Shown: piece by piece, positions 57,042 through 64,000 of the stretch | How positions within the stretch are numbered: the first letter of the stretch is position 1 | How the letters are laid out: the number at the start of each line of letters is the position of its first letter | Origin: Oscillospiraceae bacterium | GTDB taxonomy: Bacteria > Bacillota > Clostridia > Oscillospirales > Oscillospiraceae | Assembly: GCA_015067835.1 (NCBI GenBank) | Contig: SVLS01000003.1 | Location: 50,883 to 114,882 of the forward strand | Direction of reading: 5' to 3' | Length of the DNA: 64,000 nucleotides | Notes under the pieces: generated by a model | The model's input: only the letters and a program-made list of their open reading frames with translations | Told to the model about the DNA's origin: nothing | Database searches by the model: none | Translations under genes and position numbers: made by a program

Positions 57042-58043
57042 ATGATAGCCGTGCTGAAGCAAGGTACTACACAGACACAAACAGAGCATTTGATTCAATG
57101 GCTCAAGGACCGGAATCTGGATGTGCATATTTCACAAGGCAAAGAGGTCACCATTTTAGGTTTGATTGGCGACACTAGCCGTGTGGATATGGAGCTTCTG
57201 AGCTCGCTGGATATTGTCGAAAGTGTCAAGCGCGTATCAGAGCCCTTTAAGCAGGTAAACAGGACCTTCCATCCGCTGGACACAGTCGTCGAGGCTGGCT
57301 CTGCAAAAATCGGCGGCGGTCATTTTGCAATGATAGCCGGACCTTGCAGCGTGGAATCCGAGGATCAAATTATTCAGGTAGCTTCCGCAGTAAAGGATGC
57401 CGGCGCAACCATTCTCCGGGGCGGTGCATTCAAGCCCCGTACCTCCCCTTACGCCTTTCAGGGAATGAAGGATGAGGGCATTCTGCTTCTTTTGAAGGCA
57501 AAGGCCGCCACAGGACTGCCCATCGTCACAGAAATTATGAACATCAGTACACTGGACTTGTTTGCAGATGTGGATATCATTCAGGTTGGCGCCCGGAATA
57601 TGCAAAATTTTGACCTGCTGAAGGAACTGGGTAAGACAAAGAAACCCATCCTCTTAAAGCGGGGTCTTGCCAACACCTTGCAGGAGCTGTTGATGAGCGC
57701 AGAATATATTCTGAGCGAAGGCAATGAAAATGTCATCCTCTGTGAACGGGGAATTCGTACCTTTGAGACCTATACCAGAAACACTCTGGACCTGTCCGCC
57801 GTTTCTGTTTTACAGGATTTAAGCCACCTGCCGGTCATTGTTGACCCCAGCCATGCGACCGGAAAAGCGCGTTTGGTTCCGCCGATGGCTCTTGCCGCCA
57901 CCGCAGCAGGTGCTGACGGTTTGATGATTGAGGTGCATAATAACCCCTCCTGTGCTCTTTGCGACGGCGCACAGTCCCTGACGCCGGAGCAGTTTGCAGA
58001 GCTCAACCAAAAAGTTCAGCAGATTCGTGAGGTGGTCAAATGA
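57042..58043 (+). CDS. aroF: 3-deoxy-7-phosphoheptulonate synthase (AroF/AroG-beta type with N-terminal regulatory domain)
   Basis: ATG at 57042 after the attenuator; HFAMIAGPCSVESEDQIIQVASAVKDAGATILRGGAFKPRTSPYAFQG. Confidence 0.96.
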   Translation: MIAVLKQGTTQTQTEHLIQWLKDRNLDVHISQGKEVTILGLIGDTSRVDMELLSSLDIVESVKRVSEPFKQVNRTFHPLDTVVEAGSAKIGGGHFAMIAGPCSVESEDQIIQVASAVKDAGATILRGGAFKPRTSPYAFQGMKDEGILLLLKAKAATGLPIVTEIMNISTLDLFADVDIIQVGARNMQNFDLLKELGKTKKPILLKRGLANTLQELLMSAEYILSEGNENVILCERGIRTFETYTRNTLDLSAVSVLQDLSHLPVIVDPSHATGKARLVPPMALAATAAGADGLMIEVHNNPSCALCDGAQSLTPEQFAELNQKVQQIREVVK

Positions 58044-58870
58044 AGGTCGGCATTTTAGGTCTTGGACTGATTGGCGGTTCTATGGCCCGTGCCTTTTCCA
58101 AAGCCGGACACACCGTTTACGCCGCAGAGCAGGATGAGGCCATCCGCAGCTTTGCAGAATTGGCCGGTGCAGTACACGGCAAGCTGGATGCTACCACCAT
58201 CGGAAGCTGTCAGTTGCTTCTTCTCGCAATTTTCCCGGATGGCTGTATCAACTGGCTGGCGGAGAATGCAGAAAAAATTACTCCCGGCACGCTGGTAATA
58301 GATTTATGCGGTGTTAAGGAGGAAATCTGTAACCGCTGTTTCCCTCTGGCAGAGCAATATGGCTTCACCTTTGTGGGTGGCCACCCTATGGCCGGTTCTC
58401 ACAATTCCGGCTTTAAGTATAGCCGCTCCAATCTGTTCCAGGGCGCTCCCATGGTGCTTGTTCCTCCCCGCTTTGACGACATTCAACTGCTGCAACAGGT
58501 GGAGGATAGCCTTGCACCCTGCCATTTTGGCTCTTTTTCTGTTTGCACCGCGACGGAACACGATAAAATGATTGCTTTCACATCGCAACTGCCCCATATT
58601 GTAAGCAACGCCTTTATCAAATCCCCCACCGCCCAAAAGCATAAGGGCTTTTCCGCCGGAAGCTATAAGGATCTAACCCGGGTCGCCTGGCTAAATCCGC
58701 AGATGTGGGCCCAGCTGTGCCTGGAAAACCAGGAAAATATGCTGTTTGAACTGGATACCCTTGTTCAAAATCTTGTTTTATATCGAGATGCCCTTGCCAA
58801 CCGTGATGCCAATACTTTGGTTACACTTTTGGATGAAGGGCGAAGACGAAAAGAGGAAGTAGACGGATGA
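58040..58870 (+). CDS. tyrA: Prephenate dehydrogenase
   Basis: KVGILGLGLIGGSMARAFSKAGHTVYAAEQD; FVGGHPMAGSHNSGFKYSRSNLFQGAPMVL. Confidence 0.95.
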   Translation: MKVGILGLGLIGGSMARAFSKAGHTVYAAEQDEAIRSFAELAGAVHGKLDATTIGSCQLLLLAIFPDGCINWLAENAEKITPGTLVIDLCGVKEEICNRCFPLAEQYGFTFVGGHPMAGSHNSGFKYSRSNLFQGAPMVLVPPRFDDIQLLQQVEDSLAPCHFGSFSVCTATEHDKMIAFTSQLPHIVSNAFIKSPTAQKHKGFSAGSYKDLTRVAWLNPQMWAQLCLENQENMLFELDTLVQNLVLYRDALANRDANTLVTLLDEGRRRKEEVDG

Positions 58871-59919
58871 ATATTGTAAAAGTCAATACCTCCTCCCATT
58901 ATGAGGTAAAAATCGGTTCCGGCCTGCTTGCCAGTATCGGTCAAGAGGTTGCTGCCGTTACAAAAAGCAAAATCACCGCAATCGTCAGCGACACCAATGT
59001 ATGGCCGCTTTATGGCGATATTGTTTCAAATTCTTTGAAAAACGCCGGATTTGCTGTTGTTTCCTATGTTTTTGAAGCGGGTGAAAGCAGCAAAAGCGGA
59101 ACGACATATCTGGATCTGCTGTCCTTTTTAGCCAAAGAGCATATCACCCGCACGGATTGTATCATCGCCCTCGGCGGTGGCGTGGTGGGAGATTTGTCCG
59201 GCTTTGTCGCCGCAACCTATCTGCGCGGCATCCCCTATGTTCAGGTTCCCACCACCCTTTTGGCGGCAGTTGATTCCTCCGTGGGTGGAAAAACTGCCAT
59301 CGATTTGGACTGTGGCAAAAACCTGGTGGGCGCATTTTATCAGCCGAAGCTGGTGCTTTGCGACACAGATACACTAAATACCCTTCCGAAGGATGTTTTT
59401 CAGGACGGCTGTGCTGAGGTGATTAAATACGGCGTATTGTACGATGCGGCCTTGTTCTCCCATTTGCAGGAAAAGGGATTGGATTTTGACCGTGAAAGCG
59501 TCATCACCCGCTGCGTCGAGCTGAAAAGAGATACCGTGACAGCGGATGAATTTGACACCGGTTGCCGTATGAAGCTCAATCTGGGGCATACCATCGGCCA
59601 CGGCATCGAGCTCCTGAGCAGCTATGAGATTTCTCACGGAAAGGCTGTTGCCGCCGGAATGGCGCTTGTCAGCCGTGCTGCACAGCATTACGGTCTGTGC
59701 AGTGCCGAAGACACTGCAGCCATCATCGATACGCTAACCCTGTTCGGTCTGCCGACGCAAGTCAACTATTCCCCTGAGATGCTTTATGAAAGTGCACTTT
59801 CCGACAAGAAGAGAGCCGGTAACCTGGTGCATCTGATTGTGCCGCGGGCTATCGGAAACTGCGAGATTCGTCAAACTCCCACACAAGAGCTGGAGGCCTT
59901 TATAAAGGCAGGATTTTAA
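58867..59919 (+). CDS. aroB: 3-dehydroquinate synthase
   Basis: IALGGGVVGDLSGFVAATYLRGIPYVQVPTTLLAAVDSSVGGKTAIDLDCGKNLVGAFYQP. Confidence 0.97.
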   Translation: MNIVKVNTSSHYEVKIGSGLLASIGQEVAAVTKSKITAIVSDTNVWPLYGDIVSNSLKNAGFAVVSYVFEAGESSKSGTTYLDLLSFLAKEHITRTDCIIALGGGVVGDLSGFVAATYLRGIPYVQVPTTLLAAVDSSVGGKTAIDLDCGKNLVGAFYQPKLVLCDTDTLNTLPKDVFQDGCAEVIKYGVLYDAALFSHLQEKGLDFDRESVITRCVELKRDTVTADEFDTGCRMKLNLGHTIGHGIELLSSYEISHGKAVAAGMALVSRAAQHYGLCSAEDTAAIIDTLTLFGLPTQVNYSPEMLYESALSDKKRAGNLVHLIVPRAIGNCEIRQTPTQELEAFIKAGF

Positions 59920-59920
59920 T

Positions 59921-61099
59921 ATGGATATTACAATTTATCCCCAAAAGCTTTGCGGTACTGTCACCGCAATCCCATCAAAATCTCAGGCGCACCGCCTGCT
60001 GATTTGTGCTGCTTTCGCTGACAAGCCTACGATTTTGCATTGCTTTCAGACCAATAAAGATATGCAGGCAACAGTGGCTTGTTTGGAAGCATTGGGTGCT
60101 AAAATCAACACCACTGCTGATGGCTATATCGTCAATCCGGTGACTTCTCTGCCAAAAGAAGCCGTTCTCCCCTGTGGAGAAAGTGGTTCTACCCTGCGGT
60201 TTTTGCTGCCAGTGGTCGGCGCGTTGGGTGTGGATGCGCTGTTTAAGCTGGAAGGCAGACTCCCCTATCGCCCCCTTTCTCCCCTGTGGGAGGAAATGGA
60301 ACGAATGGGCTGTCGGCTGTCCCGGCCACAGGAAAACACCGTTCGCTGTACAGGAAAGCTGAAAAGCGGTGTCTATCAGATAGACGGTGGTGTTTCGAGC
60401 CAGTTTATTACCGGCCTGCTGCTTAGCCTGTCATTGCTGGAGGGAGAAAGTCAATTACAGATTACCGGAAAAGTGGAATCTGCACCTTATATTGCTATGA
60501 CGAAGGCTGTTTTGTCGCAATTTGGCGTTGATTACACCGCTCTGGGAACGCAGCATTTTCACTCTCCCGGAGAAATCACCGTAGAAGGCGATTGGAGCAA
60601 TGCCGCCTTTTTCCTCGCTGCTCAATCACTGGGCAGTGATGTAACTGCAACCAATCTCGACCACGCTTCTGAGCAAGGTGACCGTGAAGTTGCTCAGCTT
60701 TTGCCCAAATTACATTCCGGCTGCCCCACCATCGATGCATCTGACATTCCCGATTTGATTCCCATTCTGTCTGTTGTGGCCGCTGCAAATCAAGGTGCGG
60801 TTTTCACCCACATTCAGCGTCTGCGTTTGAAGGAATCCGACCGTGTCGCATCCACGATTGCAATGCTGGAGGCCCTCGGGGGCAGCGCAACCGCCACAGA
60901 TGACACCCTCACTGTCTCCCCATCCCGGCTTACCGGCGGTGTCGTAGACAGTCACAATGACCATCGCATTGCAATGTCTGCCGCCATCGCGGCAACAGTT
61001 TGCACACAAAATGTTACCGTGTTAGGTGCCGAATGTGTCAGCAAGTCTTATCCTACATTTTGGCAGGAATATCGCCGTTTAGGAGGTAAATATGAGTAG
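59921..61099 (+). CDS. aroA: 3-phosphoshikimate 1-carboxyvinyltransferase
   Basis: IPSKSQAHRLLICAAFADKPT; CGESGSTLRFLLPVVGALG; RLKESDRVASTIAMLEALGG; DSHNDHRIAMS. Confidence 0.97.
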   Translation: MDITIYPQKLCGTVTAIPSKSQAHRLLICAAFADKPTILHCFQTNKDMQATVACLEALGAKINTTADGYIVNPVTSLPKEAVLPCGESGSTLRFLLPVVGALGVDALFKLEGRLPYRPLSPLWEEMERMGCRLSRPQENTVRCTGKLKSGVYQIDGGVSSQFITGLLLSLSLLEGESQLQITGKVESAPYIAMTKAVLSQFGVDYTALGTQHFHSPGEITVEGDWSNAAFFLAAQSLGSDVTATNLDHASEQGDREVAQLLPKLHSGCPTIDASDIPDLIPILSVVAAANQGAVFTHIQRLRLKESDRVASTIAMLEALGGSATATDDTLTVSPSRLTGGVVDSHNDHRIAMSAAIAATVCTQNVTVLGAECVSKSYPTFWQEYRRLGGKYE

Positions 61100-62180
61100 T
61101 ACCTACGGAAAAAGTTTGAAATTATCCATTTTCGGTCAGTCTCACGGTGCCGGAATCGGTATGGTTCTGGACGGGATCCCCGCAGGTCTGAAGGTGGATG
61201 AAGAAAATCTGCAGGAATTTCTTTCCCGTCGGGCACCCGGTCAGGGTGGTCACACCACCAGCCGCAAGGAAGCGGATAAGGTGGAATTTCTGTCAGGAAT
61301 TGTTGACGGCTTTACCTGTGGCGCACCCATCGCCGCCGTCATCCATAACTCCAATACGCGTTCCGAGGATTACAGCAATCTTATGGACTGCCCCCGCCCC
61401 GGACACGCGGACTATACGGCACAGGTCAAATACGGCGGCTTTCAGGATGCAGCCGGCGGCGGTCATTTTTCAGGACGGCTGACTGCACCGCTGTGCATTG
61501 CCGGCGGACTTTGCCTGCAATGGCTCTCCGATTCCGGCATTCGTATCGGTGCGCAAATTCTGCAAATCGGCAGCATTAAGGATGAAGAATTGAATGCCTG
61601 TCATCCGGAGCTTGACCGTATTGACAGCGCATTTCCTGTTGTGAATTCCGATGCAGGGGAGAAAATGCTGGATGCCATCGCACAGGCAAAAGCCCATGGC
61701 GACAGCTTGGGCGGCATTATCCAGTGCTATGCCACCGGCATCCCGGCAGGTTTGGGCGAGCCCATGTTCGGCGGCGTTGAAAATCGCATCAGCGAAATCG
61801 TCTACGGAATCCCCGCAGTCAAGGGCGTTCAGTTCGGCACCGGCTTTGCCGCAGCACTTGCTGCCGGCAGTGAAAACAACGATTCATTCTATATTGAAAA
61901 TGGCAAGGTAAAAACCCTTACCAATCATTGCGGCGGTATTCTTGGCGGCATTACCAACGGTATGCCCTTGGTATTCTCCGTTGCAATCAAGCCCACTCCG
62001 TCCATTACCTGTGAGCAGCAAAGCATTTCCCTGAGCACGATGCAGAGCGCATCCCTGATTGTAAACGGTCGGCACGATCCTTGTATTGTACCGCGGGCTG
62101 TTCCAGTTGTGGAAGCCGCAGCAGCCATTGCAATTTACGACCTGATACTCAGCAACACACAGACGAACAAAAGAAAATAA
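61092..62180 (+). CDS. aroC: Chorismate synthase
   Basis: SSTYGKSLKLSIFGQSHGAGIGMVLDGIPAGL; RPGHADYTAQVKYGGFQDAAGGGHFSGRLTAPLCIAGG. Confidence 0.97.
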   Translation: MSSTYGKSLKLSIFGQSHGAGIGMVLDGIPAGLKVDEENLQEFLSRRAPGQGGHTTSRKEADKVEFLSGIVDGFTCGAPIAAVIHNSNTRSEDYSNLMDCPRPGHADYTAQVKYGGFQDAAGGGHFSGRLTAPLCIAGGLCLQWLSDSGIRIGAQILQIGSIKDEELNACHPELDRIDSAFPVVNSDAGEKMLDAIAQAKAHGDSLGGIIQCYATGIPAGLGEPMFGGVENRISEIVYGIPAVKGVQFGTGFAAALAAGSENNDSFYIENGKVKTLTNHCGGILGGITNGMPLVFSVAIKPTPSITCEQQSISLSTMQSASLIVNGRHDPCIVPRAVPVVEAAAAIAIYDLILSNTQTNKRK

Positions 62181-62204
62181 TACGAATTCGCTGGAGGAAC
62201 AGCA

Positions 62205-63425
62205 ATGAATTGTGGTCTGTTAGGTGAAAAATTGGGGCACAGCTACTCCCCTTTTATTCACAAATATCTGGGAGATTACACTTATTCCCTTTTTGAAATA
62301 AGTTCGGATAACCTGGGAGATTTCTTGAAAAACGGGGATTTCCACGCAGTAAATGTTACAATTCCATACAAGCAGGCTGTTATTCCCTATTGTGCCTCTC
62401 TCTCCCCCATCGCTTTCAAGCTGGGTGCTGTGAACATTCTGGTACGCCAGGATGACGGCACGTTAATCGGACACAATTCCGATTATTTCGGATTTGAAAC
62501 TCTCCTGCTCCGCTCCGGTCTGCAGGTCAACGGCAAGAAGGCGTTGGTTCTGGGAACCGGAGGCGCCGCCAAGACCGCGATTGCCTCCTTGCAGAGCAAG
62601 GGCGCGAATGTGGTGGTGATTTCACGCTCCGGTGAGAATCACTACGGAAATTTGCAGCTTCACAGCGATGCCGCCGTGATTGTAAACGCCACCCCTGTGG
62701 GAATGTATCCCCACACCGGCGTTTCCCCATTGTCTTTGGATTTGTTCCCACAGCTGGAAGGCGTATTGGACGCCATCTACAACCCGGCTCGCACTCAGCT
62801 TTTACTGGATGCGGAAGAACGGGGCTTAGTGGCAATGAACGGCCTGTGGATGCTGGTAGCGCAAGCCAAGGAAGCCTCTGAATGGTTCACTGACAACAAA
62901 ATCCCTGATGAGCAAATCGATGCGCTTTACCGCATTTTGCAAAAGCAAATGCAAAATATTGTTTTAATCGGAATGCCCGGATGCGGAAAAACCACTGTAG
63001 GCAAGTTAATTGCAGAAAAAACCAGCAAAAAATTTGTAGATGCCGACAAGGTAATTCTGGAAAAAACCGGCTGTACTGCCGGGCAAATCATTAAAGATCA
63101 GGGTGAGGAAGCCTTCCGCAAGCTGGAAAGTCAGGTTTTGTCGGAATTGGGCAAACAATCATCTCTGGTTATTGCCACCGGCGGCGGATGCGTCACCCGC
63201 GAGGAAAATTTCCAATATCTGCACCAAAATGGGCAGATTTTCTGCCTGCATCGGGCGTTGGAGCGGCTTTCCACAGAAGGAAGACCTCTTTCCCAACGCA
63301 ATTCCCTTGCGGAATTATATCGCGTTCGTCAGCCACTGTATGAGCGCTTTGCAGACGAGCATATTGACAATAACGGTGATGTATCTCAGGCAGTATCCAA
63401 AATCCTTGAAATTTGGGAGGGCTGA
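62205..63425 (+). CDS. Fused shikimate dehydrogenase - shikimate kinase
   Basis: N-terminal AroE (GEKLGHSYSPFIHKYLGDYTYSLFEI; GTGGAAKTAIASLQSKGANVVVISR) joined in frame to AroK (VLIGMPGCGKTTVGKLIAEKTSKKFVDAD; ATGGGCVTREEN). Confidence 0.96.
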   Translation: MNCGLLGEKLGHSYSPFIHKYLGDYTYSLFEISSDNLGDFLKNGDFHAVNVTIPYKQAVIPYCASLSPIAFKLGAVNILVRQDDGTLIGHNSDYFGFETLLLRSGLQVNGKKALVLGTGGAAKTAIASLQSKGANVVVISRSGENHYGNLQLHSDAAVIVNATPVGMYPHTGVSPLSLDLFPQLEGVLDAIYNPARTQLLLDAEERGLVAMNGLWMLVAQAKEASEWFTDNKIPDEQIDALYRILQKQMQNIVLIGMPGCGKTTVGKLIAEKTSKKFVDADKVILEKTGCTAGQIIKDQGEEAFRKLESQVLSELGKQSSLVIATGGGCVTREENFQYLHQNGQIFCLHRALERLSTEGRPLSQRNSLAELYRVRQPLYERFADEHIDNNGDVSQAVSKILEIWEG

Positions 63426-63426
63426 A

Positions 63427-63858
63427 ATGAAAATACTTGTTATCAATGGACCGAATATCAATTTTCTCGGCATCCGTGAACCGGCTATTTACGGAAAAAA
63501 CTCATACGCAGACCTGCTTTCCCTTCTGGAGTCCGTCCAGCAGGAGGAAGGCATTTCCTTGGAGCATTTCCAATCCAACCACGAAGGTGCAATCGTAGAT
63601 ACCATCCAGGCCGCCTACCAAAAGTTTGACGGCATTGTGATTAACCCCGCGGCCTACACCCACACTTCTGTGGCCATTCTGGATGCGCTGAAGGCAGTGG
63701 GCATCCCGGCTGTGGAGGTACACATTTCGGATGTAGATGCCAGAGAGCCCTTCCGGCAGATTTCCTACCCAGGGCTGTACTGTGAAAAAACCATCAAAGG
63801 TCAGGGCATTGCAGGCTACCGCCAGGCAATTCTCTACTTGAAAGAAAAATACGGTTAA
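63427..63858 (+). CDS. aroQ: 3-dehydroquinate dehydratase type II
   Basis: MKILVINGPNINFLGIREPAIYGKNSYADLLSLLE...FQSNHEGAIVDTIQAAYQKFDGIVINPAAYTHTSVAILDAL...VEVHISD. Confidence 0.97.
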   Translation: MKILVINGPNINFLGIREPAIYGKNSYADLLSLLESVQQEEGISLEHFQSNHEGAIVDTIQAAYQKFDGIVINPAAYTHTSVAILDALKAVGIPAVEVHISDVDAREPFRQISYPGLYCEKTIKGQGIAGYRQAILYLKEKYG

Positions 63859-63875
63859 TAAAAAGGCTGTCGTAA

Positions 63876-64000
63876 TGAACTGCCCCAGTTTGTGCGGACA
63901 GCACAAAAAAGGGATTCCCTTGCAGGATAATTAAATTTCAAGCGGAGTGGCGTAGCGTCAGCGGCGCCACTCCCGTTCTGTTTTGGATTCGTTCATGGTT
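63876..64000 (-). mobile_element. IS3-family (IS150-like) insertion sequence, truncated by window edge
   Basis: TGAACTGCCCCAGTTTGTGCGGACAG IS-end-like sequence beside the transposase C-terminus NHERIQNRTGVAPLTLRHSA* on the minus strand (stop 63938-63940). Confidence 0.72.

Overview
Window of a sporulating Clostridia-type chromosome, probably Oscillospiraceae/Ruminococcaceae (inferred from gene content). Most of it is core metabolism and sporulation genes. Main blocks: a minus-strand operon oapA-dxs-tlyA-nadK-argR-recN-(M23 peptidase), with tyrS behind a T-box further downstream; dinB; spoVAD-spoVAE; addA/addB; spoIIR; ispE; spoIIID; rlmH; rsmE; tRNA-Ser; glgB; asnB; a sporulation-associated SpoIID-like/PG-binding cluster; pgsA; metA; spoIID; feoAB; thiI; comM-like; nifJ; and a complete aro operon (aroF-tyrA-aroB-aroA-aroC-aroE::aroK-aroQ) that ends next to an IS3-type element cut by the window edge. 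The strongest non-obvious signals are: (1) a ~0.6 kb ORF-free, structured stretch with its own promoter directly upstream of an OapA-like membrane protein in the dxs/tlyA/argR/recN operon, which fits the OLE (ornate, large, extremophilic) noncoding RNA; (2) a complete ribosome-stalling attenuator with a Phe/Tyr-rich 21-aa leader peptide ahead of the aro operon; (3) an unannotated 36-aa Asn/Gln-only-like peptide downstream of spoVAE with a forespore-type promoter; (4) a ~180 bp array of short hairpins joined by GTGAAAT/ATTTCAC linkers behind tRNA-Ser; (5) a membrane pseudokinase with an acidic linker and FN3-like ectodomain; (6) a spore-type cluster combining a divergent SpoIID domain with PG-binding domains. 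No CRISPR array, prophage or defence island was seen. All family calls are from reading the sequence; no searches were run.
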